Source of the DNA: Neodontobutis hainanensis
Taxonomy: Eukaryota > Chordata > Actinopteri > Gobiiformes > Odontobutidae
NCBI GenBank assembly: GCA_024349245.1
Contig: JALDNG010003464.1
Location: forward strand, 1-64,000
Length of the DNA: 64,000 nt
Direction: 5' to 3'
Shown: positions 22,430 to 34,407 of the stretch, in pieces
Position numbering within the stretch: position 1 is the first letter of the stretch
Layout: every line of letters begins with the position of its first letter
Notes under the pieces: generated by a model
Told to the model about the DNA's origin: nothing
The model's input: only the letters and a program-made list of their open reading frames with translations
Database searches by the model: none
Program-made: the position numbers and the translations under genes

Positions 22430-25368
22430 AGCTTTATTGATCAAATACTGGTTTAGACAACATCTAACAGAAATGCAAAAGTTAAATCCCAACAGATTAA
22501 AAGCTGCTGAGGAGAGTTCTACAGAAACAACACCTTCCGGCTGCAGAGCAAGTCTGGGGAATGGAGTCTTCATCAAGAAGTGTTCAAAACTTCAAGGTTG
22601 ATGGGAGAACAGTGAATGTCTCATGAGAAGGTCTGGTGTCATCTTTCACACTGTTGACCTGTAAACATCAAATCAGGTAAAAAAGTAAATTACAATTTTA
22701 AAGGAAGCAAATGCAATGCCAAGTAAATTTAATTCAACAAGGAGACAATTATAGAGAAATGAGGAAGAACTGTGAGTGAAACAGAGGTCCAGCTGAGGCC
22801 GATTAATAATATGCTGATTTGTTTATGATTCTTTTTAAATAGAATCAAAGAGAGGATAGTAATAGTAGTAGACAATATAATGGGATGTATTTTAAGTTAG
22901 ATTTTATAAAATTTATAGTAATAGTAGTAGACAATATGATGGGATGTAATTTAAGTTAGATTTTATTAAGTTTAATTCTGGTGGACTTTAAAATATCAAC
23001 AGAAGAGTTCATTTTTGGAATAGGTTTCTATATGGGTTTATTTTAGTAAAGAAAACTCTAAAGTAGTAATACAATAGCATCTTATTACAAAGTTCATATG
23101 ATATAGATCATAGTGGGTGAGTAAAGACTTCTCCATGGTAACGCTCAGAGAGAGAGGAGTTTGTGAAACTCAAATAAACTGAAGAAAATAGTTTGTATCA
23201 CTGTTAACAACAGGAGGCTTATGGAACAGACTTAAACAGGCAAAAAGGTGAATGGATTTTACAAAGATTTATTGGGCTAAGATCTGTGACAGACAGAGAC
23301 TAAGAGAGAGCAGCTCAGAAACATGCTGATGTGTCTTGTTAGAACTCTAGTTAGTTTATTTTGATTATTGGAGGACTGAATACAATTATTGTTTGACTGA
23401 TTTGTTTAATGGATAAGTTGACTTTATTATAATTTGGTGATAATTGGACTGTGAATTAATTAATGTAGGACATAAGGAAGAGTTTACTGGGTTTTGAACA
23501 AAGTAGATAGTTAAGTTTAGGCATACATACAACTGGAGCAGAAGATTACCATTAGAAAACAAGTTAAAAGTAACTTTAAAGATGAAATAAAGTTTAAATT
23601 GAAGTTGAATTATGAGAACAAAGGAGATAATGATGCATGAACAAAGAGGTTATTTACGTAGGAAAATTGATACACAGATAGAAGTAATGATGGGAATAAC
23701 AATTACAAGTGAAGTATTAATAAAATTAGTGAAGATTAAAATAGAGAATAGAATAGAAGAAAAGTTAATGTAATTCTTGAAGAGAACTGATAAAGAATTT
23801 GTCAATAGGATAATTTATTTTATGAATGGAGGAAATTTAAGCTAGAAGAGTCACATGTAAGGACTGTTTTTAAAGATTAAAGAATTTTGTGATAAGGTTA
23901 GATTTGTTGATATGACTAAAAAAGATTTGTATTAATGGCAAATGGTTGTTTTGTTGTGTGTTGTTGTTTATTGAAAAAGAATAGGTTTTGGACAGTTTAA
24001 CAAGGAACTGTGAGAAGTGTGGAATAAATTACTTTATGGATCTATCATAAAATCAGTCAGACACTAATTTACTTAGTTAATTAAAGACATAGGGAAGAGA
24101 TTATGTAGGTTCAGTGTAAAATTTAAGTTACTATTTGACCACACTTTAAGGGAATTATGTAGAGTTAATAGTCAATAGGGGTTAAAACAATACATTAAAC
24201 AAGAGAGTTAGTCATTGAACAAGAGGAAGTTCCCTTAATGAACAGAGAATATAGGGTTAATTATGCTACAGAGGTATGTATTCTTGTTCACCAGAAATGA
24301 AAACGTGACAGTGACTAGGACATGACATGTTATTGTTAAGTATAACACTGAGTAGAAAATATGGTGAACTTCAAATTTAAAATAACTTCTTAAATTAAAA
24401 TAAGAGACATTTTACGGACTAACTTAGGAGAATTAATAAGACAATAATTAGGAAAATTAAATAAGGATATAGGATGCATGTAAACTGTTTTGATATGATC
24501 TGTGGTAATCTTTGTGTTTTTTTCTCAGTTAATGTGAATAATCAATAGAAAAACTGATCAGAGAGGGGAGAAGGAAACTGGAAAATTTCCATGGAATGGG
24601 GAAGCAACTACGCTACCATGAGGGTCTCCAGCAAAGCTTTGTGAAATCAAAGGCTTACCTTGTGTTGGGATGTGTTGGAGTTGATGGAGAAGTTTGGAGA
24701 AGGCAGAGGAGATACATCGTTCCGGCATGGAGTTGAGATGAGGATGAGAAGTTTGGTGGTCTATACGAACATTTTCAGAGCTGAACTCGGAGAGAAAAGT
24801 TAACGGCGAAACAGCCATTGTTGGAGCTGTTTACAGGTTAGCGGCAGAGAAACAAATGAGGAAGTGACGTGCAACTGAAAGTCAATGAAGTTGTAAGGGC
24901 CGAGGTACGAGCCCAGAGGAAAACGTCACAGAGTCATCTCTTGGACTGGTTGAGAACTGCAGGAAGAGGAGTTCCTGGATGTGAGGAGATTACATGCTTC
25001 GAAGATTTGAAGATATGGCAAATTTGAGTATGCCGTTTGGATTTAAACATAAAAGTGAAGACATATCAGTTCTAAGATAGAAAAACTGAAATGAAATGTA
25101 TTTTATATTACAATTTGTACTCATATAAGTATTATATTTTAGTATGAGTAATTTTTTATATTCTTATATTGCATTATGAAGTAACTTTTAAGTGAAGGTA
25201 CGGCAAGTTGACCATATGTTGTTATGGTGTAAAGAAGGGAGATCTGATAGGAACTGTTTGAGCTAAATAAGTATAATTTGGATCTATGTGATAATCTAAT
25301 GCACATGTATTATGAACCAGTTGTAATGTTTAGCAAAAACGACACCTTTTAGGGCCTCGGAGAGGGGA
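22430..25368 (+). other. C-poor, ORF-poor tract upstream of an LTR
   Basis: About 2.9 kb with almost no open frames and strong strand asymmetry: in 23,701-23,880 I count 35 G and 8 C. It ends in a polypurine run (cggagagggga, 25,358-25,368) immediately before the TG that opens the LTR-like sequence. It could be the decayed interior of an LTR element with an A-rich, C-poor plus strand. No gag, pol or env motif is legible. Confidence 0.35.
22857..22975 (+). repeat. Tandem duplication of a ~59 bp unit
   Basis: Two adjacent units share agtaatagtagtagacaata, then tgatgggatgta with one difference, then tttaagttagattttat. The second starts at about 22,917. Only a few bases differ. Confidence 0.75.
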
Positions 25369-25849
25369 TGTGTGGTGTAATATTTCTATGTGAAGGGTAT
25401 GTTTTTGTGTGCCTAGGTTATTATTCACTTTGAGGGGTTTATGTTACTTATCTCAGGATTTATAGTTATGCATGGATGAGAATATGTTATGATAACACAG
25501 CTAAGATCATGGGAAGGTAAAAGAGAAAACATGATGTCAAAATGTATGGTTTAAATCATGATAAGGTGGTTGTGCAAACACACACAGGGAAGATTTACTA
25601 AGACAGGACAGAGAGTCTTTGTCTGGAGAAACCAGGTTTCAAAGGAAGAAGATGTCCTCAAAGCCCTAACGCAATAGACATAAATTTACATTTACATTTA
25701 GTCATTTAGCAGACGCTTTTATCCAAAGCGACTTACAAGTGAGGAAAACAATGGAAGCAATTTCAACAACACAAGGTAACAAAAAGCATAAGTGCACCAA
25801 AAACTAGTCATTTAAAACCTAGCACAGCATACAAAGCTAAGGATAGGAA

Positions 25850-25880
<31 letters not shown>

Positions 25881-27690
25881 AGGAATTGATAGAAAGGAAG
25901 TTAAGAATTCAGTGTTTGTCAGTCAGGTGTTGACAAAAGAGATATGTTTTCAAGCGTTTTTTAAAGATGTCTACAGAATCTGCTGATCTTGTAGCAGCAG
26001 GTAGATCATTCCACCAATGTGCAACACATCCAGAGAAAGTACGCGAGAGTGATTTTTTTCCTTTTTGGGATGGTACAACCAGACGTTGTTCATTTGCAGA
26101 TCGCAGGGATCTGGTAGGAACATAGCTCTGTGTTAGTGAGTGAAGATATGAGGGGGCGGAGCCAGTGGTGGTCTTGTAGGCCAAGAGCATAGCTTTGAAC
26201 TTAATGCGTGCCTCAACCGGGAGCCAATGTAACCTAATGAGGAGAGGAGTTACGTGCGCTCTCTTCGGTTCTTTAAAGACCACTCTTGCTGCTGCATTCT
26301 GGATGAGCTGCAGAGGTTTGGTTGTGCAGGCAGGAGTCCAGCCAGAAGAGCATTGCAATAATCCAGTTTGGACAAGACAAGAGCCTGAACTAGGATTTGC
26401 GTAGAGTGCTCCGATAGGAAAGGTCTAATTTTCCTAATGTTGTAGAGGATGAATCTACAGGACCTGGTGGTGCTGGCAACATGACTTGTGAAGTTTAGTT
26501 GATCATCAATTACCACTCCCAGATTTCTGGCAGTGCTGGACGGTGTAATGGTTGATGAGCCTAGTTGAATGGAGAGGTTGTGGCGGGTCTTTGGGTTGGC
26601 AGGAATCACTAGCAGTTCTGTTTTACCAAGGTTCAGCTGCAGGTGATGGTCCTGCATCCAAAGTGAGATGTCACTCAGGCACACCGAGACACGAGCAGAG
26701 ACCGTCGGATCATCAGGTTGAAATGACAAGTGGTGTTGAGTGTCATCTGCAGCAGTGATAGGAAAAGCCATGCTTCTGAATGACAGAGCCAAGGGATGTC
26801 ATGTATATGGAAAGAGTAGCGGTCCAAGCACTGAGCCCTGAGGCACCCCTGTATTGAGATGTTGGGGCTCAGAGACCTCATCTCTCCAGGATACTCTGAA
26901 TGACCTACCCGAGAGGTAAGACTTGAACCATTGTAACGCCATTCCAGAGACACCCATCGTACTGAGAGAAGACAAGAGGATGTGATGGTTAACGGTGTCA
27001 AAGGCAGCAGACAGATCCAGTAAGATGAGTATAGATGACTTGGATGTTGCCTTTGCCAGTCTCAGGGCTTCGATGACTGAGAGCAGAGCAGTTTCGGTGG
27101 AGTGTCCGCTCTTGAACCCAGACTGTTTCTGGTCCAGGAGGTTGTTCCGTGTGAGAAAGGAGGAGAGCTGGTTAAACACAACTCGCTCCAGAGCTTTGGC
27201 AGTAAAGGGAAGGAGGGAAACCGGTCTGTAGTTTTCTAACAGTGAAGGGTTGAGAGTGGGTTTCTTAAGTAGTGGTGTGATGCGGGCCTCTTTAAAAGCT
27301 GTGGGGAATGACCCAGTGGAGAGAGATGAGTTAAGGATGTGGGTGAGAGCAGGCACGACAGATGGAGAGATGGCCTGAAGGAGATGTGTGGGGATGGGAT
27401 CCAGCGGACAGGTGGTAGGGTGGTTAGAACTAATGACCTTGGAAACGTCCGCTTCAGTTAGAGGAGAAAAAGAGGGGAGCAAACATGTATCAGGGGTGTG
27501 AAAGAGTTCAACAGGTCATGTGAAAACTGTATAAAAGTTTGGGTCTAATGTACGAGAAGGTGTGTCTACTTGGGTCGTTTATTGTGTTGGTTGTGAACAA
27601 TAAAGACTCTATGGCATTGAAATTTGGTGCGTTCATGACTTATTCCATCTGATTGTGCCAAAGACTGAGAGGTCAGTTTTGGACACAACA
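25369..27690 (+). mobile_element. LTR-like sequence interrupted by an L2-type LINE, composite copy 2
   Basis: It starts TGTGTGGTGTAATA right after a polypurine run and ends gacacaaca, so both TG and CA ends are present. Removing the LINE leaves about 490 bp, a normal LTR size. It has tataaaag at 27,530-27,537 and AATAAA at 27,599-27,604, spaced as in a U3-R-U5 layout. The polypurine run on the left suggests a 3' LTR with the interior to its left. No target-site duplication or matching complete 5' LTR is visible in the window. The composite at 1-1979 shares the flanks and the same LINE insertion. Confidence 0.5.
25683..27512 (-). mobile_element. 5'-truncated L2-type LINE, copy 2 (inside the LTR)
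   Basis: The same element as at 85-1912, including the identical two-base loss at the YADD box near 26,757. This copy adds a one-base deletion after GPLLF (26,811 region) and another at GLLPAQ (26,333 region). The T run at 25,852-25,875 differs in length. It is inactive. Confidence 0.85.
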
Positions 27691-27736
27691 GCCTCTCCAA
27701 GTGACGAAGGAAACTAAGGAGTCGCTGCTACATTAA

Positions 27737-28490
27737 AGGTTCCTCCAAGGTCCTTATCACATAAAACCATAAAATTATCCAAACATAAAAGTGGGCCAGC
27801 AGATCCATAACCTGTTTCCACAGAGAGGGTCTGCTGGACAACTTCTGAAAATCTACTTTAATCTGAAAGTTTAAATTTAATTACACTAAAAAGTGCTTCT
27901 CCAGAAAAGTCATGCCACTAATATTTAGTTCATTGTTTCTTTTAAACTCATCTTTTAACTGTATTAAACCACTGTTGTTATAGCATTATGTTAACCCGGG
28001 ATCAGGTTCACGCAGCCTCATCACTTTAAATACAGTTTTGGTTAACTCTTCTTCTCCCCTGTTGAGACATACCCATGGCTCAATAAAAAACTGTGGTCCT
28101 ATAAAATACAAGAACTGTTTTTGCTCATTAAAGCTTTGTGTTTGTTAGTTCATCAATTTGTATCTGTATGTATTTATCTTTTCTATTTTCTCCACATTCT
28201 TAGTTAGTTATTTTTAATGAGAACTCACCTGCAAATATGATCAATTTTAACTTAGTTGGGACCATAGATAGTAAATTTATCAAACAAATTCTTTATATAA
28301 ATCATAGTTTTGCATGTTTTATGGTTCACATGCTTTTTGAAAAGTCTTTCTCCAGATTTTGCATTATTTCCTTCAATTTAATTTCTATAATAATCTTTAA
28401 TAATTTATTTTCTTTTACTTTTACATTTTCTTTGTCATCCATGAGACAGACTCAGTAACTGGGCAGTGTGCATGCTCTGGCCACAACCTT
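27737..28490 (+). repeat. Duplicated non-coding block, copy 1 (partner 36,448-37,150)
   Basis: From 'ctccaaggtccttatcaca' to 'ggcagtgtgcatgctctggc' this block matches 36,448-37,150, with scattered substitutions and small indels (for example about 45 bases are missing from the second copy near 36,902). No coding exon is recognised in it. It starts ~45 bp after the LTR end. Confidence 0.8.
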
Positions 28491-29725
28491 AAACACTTTA
28501 ATGTGTGTATAAATGGCCAGAACAAACAGAATTTGCCTCTGTGGGGACAGGGCATGGATATTTAAAATGTTTTTGTGAAAAAAATTATTCCCAAACAGGA
28601 AGTTACTCAAGTTCCTTTCCTCTAAGTGTCTAAACAGTTTTGTGCATTCAAGAGGAACATGATAAATGTCTTTATCTTTACAGTTTTCCCCAAATGTCAC
28701 AATGTTTTTCCATTATTGTAAAAACTACAACATAAGTGTATAGCCATTTAAATTTGAGTGCACAGGTCTTCTGCTTTGAGTACACAGATGAGACAGACAC
28801 CGGACACGTCACATTGAGAAACATATTTATAGATAACAAAAATAATGAACCATAGAAAACAATAACATAACGCAATCTGCTTAAACCAGTTTCTTAGAAG
28901 ACTTTTTATGGTTTGTGTTTCATGAACAAGTCAAACTCTGAACAACACTGCCCTTTAGTGGCCAACAGTGGCAATGAAATGTTTCTGCACAGGCCAAGTC
29001 ACCCAGTATGTAAGCTATATACCACTTGGAATGATGTTTGGCCCGTTACATAGTTGTCTTTGTAGAACGAACTGAACTCATTTTGTAATGGGGGAAAATA
29101 CACTCACAAATACATTTAGATTGTTCTTTAAAGCCCCTTTACTGTCTACTTTGCATCAAATGGGAACATAACACGTGACATTGAGTAATGAGTACCTAAA
29201 GTCTAGCAATTTCTAAAGCTGTCAAAAGATAATAATGATCATATAAAATCTAAAAAGTAAACGTAAAATACTGCCTAAGCTATAAACAAACAGCTCTACA
29301 TGCTTTAGACACAAGCTATTATGGTTTATTGCATGTCATTACAAGCTGCACATCCCTTCCTCATCACTGTGTTCTATATATTCTTGTGTTGGTTGTCTCT
29401 TATCTGCAAGAGGTCACAGAGCGAAGGAGCACAAGCTGCTTCAGCCTGCACTCACAGGACCTGCTTTTACTCTCAGTGCCTAATGTTGGCACTGAACTGT
29501 GAAAGAAAACTTTTAAGTTTGCAACACCGGCTTCTTGGAATGAACTGCAGAAAGAATTAAAACTGAAAGCCTTTTAGGTAACTTTAAAACAGAAGATTTT
29601 TTTATTTTTTATTTGTTGTTTTTAGCTGATGGTTTCAGAGAATCTTATTTATAAATGTATGGTTGGTATGCTTGTTGAACTGTGTTTTGTGATTTTGATT
29701 ATGCTGCTGTTTTGGCCTCAATGAG
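28491..29725. other. Intergenic, nothing recognised
   Basis: AT-rich sequence between the duplicated block and the TRIM gene. A minus-strand AATAAA (plus tttatt, 29,728-29,733) near its end is the likely TRIM polyadenylation signal. Confidence 0.45.
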
Positions 29726-29864
29726 TTTTTATTCTGGTTAAATAACAGGTTAATAAAAATGAGACGGACTCAATGTACAAATAAACAAACTATACTAAAA
29801 CCAACACTTGCCAAAAACTGGTTAATGATATTTTAAGAGTCCCTGTAGTTAGAGCCTCATCTGC

Positions 29865-32014
29865 TCAATACCAGCACACCAACATGGGATTAGGATCTGG
29901 TTCTTTGTATCGGACACTGAGATACGCAGACACTGGCAGTGACATGTTGCTGGAGTGCATAGTGTGAACACGGCTCATGTTATCAGCGTCATAAAAGGAA
30001 AGCCCTTTAGAGGAGCAGTCCAGATAAACCCCAATCTTTCGAGGTCTGCTGGTAACGGTCAGCTCTGTAGTTTTTTGAGCTTCACAAGCAAAATACATCT
30101 GGTTATCATATTTTAAAAAATAATCTTTGATACCCAAACACCAATAGTCTCTGTGTCCAACCTCTATCTCCCAGTAATGCTGCCCTGTGGAAAACTCATT
30201 GGTGCTGAACACATTTTGCAGTGCTGTATTGTAATCATAAAAATCAAACAGTGTCTGGCCCATTGGAGAACTTTTTTTTGGCTACTAAATACAAACGATC
30301 TCGTATCCTTTCTGCCATAGATTAAACTCCGTCTGTCATCTGACACAGTTAGAACGTCATTGTCATTTCTGAGAGTAAGCATCTCTGCTCGGGGCTGTAC
30401 CACCTGCAGCATCTCCTTCCACATGAAGAACTGCAGGTGGCTTTGGTAAGGCCCCTGGAAAACAGGGCTTTGGAACACAAAGAGATCATTTGATCTGGAC
30501 CTGAATATGTCTTCGAGGCTCATTGAGCTGTTAGCCTCAGTCATGCTTTTTAAGAATTGTTCAGAGTCAGTATTTTTTAAGAACTCTGCCCTACTCTCCC
30601 TAAGCTCTCTACACTCTGTCAGAACACGATTAATTGCATTTAAATTTTTGGTCATACTCTGAACAGCCTCCTCCTCTTTGTTTTTCAACTCATTTTTGAT
30701 CTCATCTTCTCTTCTTCGCAGGAACTGGTGCATCTCCTCAAACTGTCTGTGAATCTGCAGAATCAACTGCCCTGACATCATTTTGGCTTTGTTTATTTCT
30801 TGCCCTTGTGTTTGCGTAAGGCTCTCTATCACATCAATTTGACCGAGAAGGTCCACCAGGCCAAGCTCTAGGTTCTTCCTGAAAGATGCAGCAGCTTCTT
30901 TGATTGGTTTAAACGTGTGTCCGTCATGCTTCTCCCCGTCTCTGCAGATAATACAGGCAAACTGCTGATCCGTCAGGCAGAACAGTTTCAGCTTCTCATC
31001 GTGGTCTGGGCACAACCACTGGGCCCCCTGGGAAACAGAAAAAGGCCGACAAATGAGAACCATTGGGTATATATATATAAAAAAAATACTTATTCTATTT
31101 TAATTCAAGTTTAGTAGCCTTTCTTTATTGACAGAAGTTATTTGAATTAAGCAGTAATTGCCAATGATATGATACAATGTCATAAATTTCCATAAATGAG
31201 CAACTTTACAAAACAAAATATGCCACGCTCTTTGGTCCAGTGCCAGGACTAAGCTTCAGTATCTCAGACATGTTTAAAAGCTGTTTATTTAGGCCTGTCT
31301 AAATGAGAAGGGTGGGTGTTTCTTACTATATTAAATTTAGTATAATTTAGTATAGTATTTCTTACTATATTAAATTGGTTGAAAACTAGGTCATATTAAC
31401 ATTTGTAAAAAAAAAAATAAATAAAAACAAACAGAGTGGCTCTAAAAGGAGGACACAGAGACAGAAAATGTTATGTAAACTTGTTATGTAAAGTCAGCAG
31501 TAGGCTATAGACAGTTTTTTGTTTGTTTGAACTAGACTTCATTATCGTTTAATAACTGTATTAGCTAGGAAACCTTCTTTTGCAAGTTGCAGTAAACAAC
31601 TGGGCCAAGCTGGCACTCTCATGACGCACACATACGAGCTCACAAAAACAACTTCCTTGTTCCTAATCCGAGCACCAAGCCTTCCACTCTGACCTACTCT
31701 ACCTTTTTTAAGTGAGTTAAGACACACTGAGGAGGTTACGGTCTCACACGTCTGCTGGTTCTTACCTGTGCTGGCCCCTGCTGCTCAAACTCTTTGGCTT
31801 TCTCCGCCAGGCTTTTCAGAGTGTGGCTGGCGGGCAGACGCTTGACTTCATCAGGGGAGGGTAAAGCTGCACGACACTGCGGGCAGTTCGCGATAGAACT
31901 GTCGGTGATGCAATTTCTACAGAAAGAGTGTCCGCACAGAAAAGTGAGCGGGTCTGTGAAGACGATCAGACAAACGGAACAGGTCAGGTCTTCAGCGTAA
32001 GAAGCGTAGGACAT
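29865..32014 (-). CDS. TRIM-family E3 ubiquitin ligase, RING/B-box/coiled-coil/PRY-SPRY; one frameshift
   Basis: Two exons on the minus strand. Exon 1 (32014-31766, 83 codons) encodes a C3HC4 RING finger (CSVCLIVFTDP, CGHSFCRNC, CPQC). A 738 bp intron with gtaag and cccag borders follows. Exon 2 (31027 to stop at 29865) holds a B-box2 (CPDHDEKLKLFC, CIICRDGEKHDGH), a long coiled coil (about 150 residues, rich in E/K/Q), and a PRY-SPRY domain (HYWEIEVGHRDYWCLGI, KIGVYLDCSSKGLSFYDA). The domain order matches fish A33/NF7-like TRIMs, which add ubiquitin and often act in antiviral signalling. Between coiled coil and SPRY the frame breaks at an A run (plus T8, 30,272-30,279); nine or six bases would restore it. 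This is either a sequencing error in a homopolymer or a young pseudogene. No other lesion is seen. Confidence 0.85.
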
Positions 32015-32387
32015 GGCTGCTCCTCATGGATGCTCCTCCTGCTGCTGTTCTGACTGTGCACTTTTTAGAGCGCGTAACTTTCGCTTCGTAAGCTCCTGTT
32101 ATCACGTGACAGGAGAAGGGCTTCCGATTATGAATTGTATTGACATGGTGAATAAATAAATAAATAAATAAATAGTCGGCTATATGTTTCTAATGAGCAA
32201 TAAATGAACGCCAGATGCATTGGAGTGCACAAATTGTGTTGCACCAGTGGCAAATTTCTGAACAAAAAGCAAAATCACATTCAACTAGCCAAAAGCAGCC
32301 ACTTACTGGAACAATAAACCTTGGTTATAGTCTAGCAACATAAATATATTACAAACTGTAAAATAACAATACCTTAATACTGTCATG
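32015..32387. other. TRIM promoter side; tetranucleotide run
   Basis: Upstream of the TRIM start lies an (aaat)n run at about 32,152-32,174. Then comes AT-rich DNA up to the ERV LTR edge. A core promoter is not obvious. Confidence 0.4.
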
Positions 32388-32693
32388 TGTGGTTGAAAAA
32401 AGAATTATATTATTGTGGAATAAGTTTGAGAGAAAACAACAGATGTCTTTTGGTGATCTATTTAAGGAAAAAGGAAAATAGAATTCAGAGACAGCTTTTG
32501 CAAAAGGAGGAATGGGCATACAAATCTGTCTGTGTACAGAGTTGCATGAACAGTCCCAATGTTAACTAGGCAGGCTTAGAATTTCTAACATGAAAGACAA
32601 TTTTATCAGTGCATAAAAAACAGCGCATATCATTCTGCTGCGGTCAAGGACAGCACAGAGCATGTGAAAGAGGAAAATATCATTTTCCCATTA
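32388..32693 (-). mobile_element. 3' LTR of a minus-strand endogenous retrovirus
   Basis: On the minus strand, a polypurine run (aaaaggagggaat) is followed by TGTAATGGGAAAATGAT. About 300 bp later it ends near TTCAACCACACA, giving TG...CA ends. It lies downstream, in minus orientation, of the retroviral pol and env-like pieces at 33.1-36.1 kb. The matching 5' LTR is not in the window. LTR ends are read by eye. Confidence 0.5.
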
Positions 32694-33105
32694 CAATTCC
32701 CTCCTTTTGATCAAACACAATTGATCAACCAAAATCAATCAAAACTCAATTAGGTTACAAAACATAAATCAAATTAACCTTAACTTTGTGAGTTGTAGTA
32801 CAGTTGTGGTGCCGAAAAACCCAGCCGAGGGCTGACTAAATCAAGTAGAAACATTTCATACCATCAGTAGCTGACCTAACGCTGGGAAAAGAACACCACA
32901 GCCCCTCCCTCACAGGCGGCATAACTCACTAAGGTTAAACATAAGCATTAGACGAAAAATATTCACAAAACAAATCATTTTGTAAAACTTAAAAACCTTC
33001 AAGTCAATTAAGACTTTACCTCAAAGAAAGCATTAGTGAAAAAAATTAAAAACACCGCATGTAAGTCCACAATTTTAGCCTTAGCGTGTCTAAAAAAACT
33101 AAAAT

Positions 33106-33363
33106 TTAAATTATCAGGTTCAAAAGTTGATTAGCTGTGATTGTGTCATTGTAATAGACACGGCCGAACACGGTGGGGGTTGTCAGAGGCGTGGTCAGAC
33201 TTGGCAGAGTTGTGTTGGTAGTAGAATGGGAAGTGTCGTCAGTTAATAGCCAGAGTAGAGATATTACAATAAGTAAAGATAAAAGTAACAAAAAGCACGT
33301 GGTTCCCCTTAGACCACACAAGCCTGGGAGTCTAAACGGAGGCCAAGGATGATGTCCGTCCAT
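33106..33363 (-). pseudogene. Possible ERV env leader (signal peptide plus Thr-rich stretch)
   Basis: A minus-strand frame of 85 codons starts at an ATG. It has a basic-to-hydrophobic segment (FLLLLSLLIVISLLWLL, about residues 22-38), then a Thr/Ser/Pro-rich tract with potential N-glycosylation sites. It lies between the integrase relic and the 3' LTR, where env is expected. No surface or fusion-peptide motif is recognisable and the frame is short. The call rests on position and composition. Confidence 0.4.
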
Positions 33364-33537
33364 TTTTAATGTTCAAAGATCTGTTCAATAACAGCAATAA
33401 TAAAATGATAGTAACAAATAAAATTAAATTAAGCAGTTATCATAACATTAACATGCATGAGTATGTAATGATTGTTTAATAAATCTTCAAAATTTAATCA
33501 TTAGAGCAATTTTAAAAGCAATAAAGAACCCCCCCCA

Positions 33538-33538
33538 A

Positions 33539-33579
<41 letters not shown>

Positions 33580-33965
33580 TTAGCACTCCTGCCTCACAGC
33601 AAGAAGGTCGTGAGTTCAAAACCCAGCCGGCTCAAACATTCTCGGCCGACTCCGGTCTTTCTGTGAGGAGTCTGCATGTCCTCCACGTGTTACCGTGGGT
33701 TCTCTGTACTCGGCTTCCTCCCACCGTCCAAAGACATGCATGTACAGGTTAATCGGCAACTCTAAAGTGTCCCTAGTGAATGAATGTGAGAGTGAACGGT
33801 TGTCTGTCAATGTTTGTCTCTATATGTCAGCCCTGCGACTAACTGGCCACTGTCCAGGGTGTACCCGCCTCAGGCCCAAAGCTGCTGGGATAGGCTCCAG
33901 TCACCCGCGACCCCTAACGGGACAAAGCGGTAGAAAATGAATGAATGAATGAATGAATGAATGAA

Positions 33966-34048
<83 letters not shown>
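33538..34048 (-). repeat. (AT)n arrays flanking a dispersed fish repeat, copy 2
   Basis: (AT)n at about 33,542-33,570 and a longer (AT)n at about 33,969-34,040 (then acacac) bracket a reverse-complement copy of the repeat at 6,224-6,550. Recognisable blocks include acagcaagaaggtcgtgagt and agacatgcatgtacaggtta. A (gaat)n run is at 33,938-33,968. The cluster interrupts the ERV between integrase and env-like pieces. Confidence 0.75.
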
Positions 34049-34049
<1 letters not shown>

Positions 34050-34407
34050 ATATATATACACATATATATTTGTCAGTATAAAACTGGTCATCAGTGATGT
34101 GAGGAACTGTGGGACAGATGAGTGTGTCACATGTTATAGTTACGCTGTTGAATTTGCTGTAAACGGTCAGCTCTATTTCATATTACAGACAGAGTCTGTC
34201 ATGAACTTGATTGTAGGTGGGACCAGCTCTCGGCACTGGTCTCAACGTTGAACTGCGTTTACCAGAGCAGTTTCAGTGGAGGAGGTGAGCCAAAATCTCA
34301 CCCCAGTCTTCCCACGTAGTCAACGATGGAGGTAGAGCTAAGGTCTCACCTCAGATCTCCCACGTAGGAGCTTGTTCTCGGGACAAGCCTCTTACTTTTG
34401 TGATCAT

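Noticed and set aside
33870..34251. Poly-Tyr/Ile frames
   Set aside because: They are translations of the (AT)n array.
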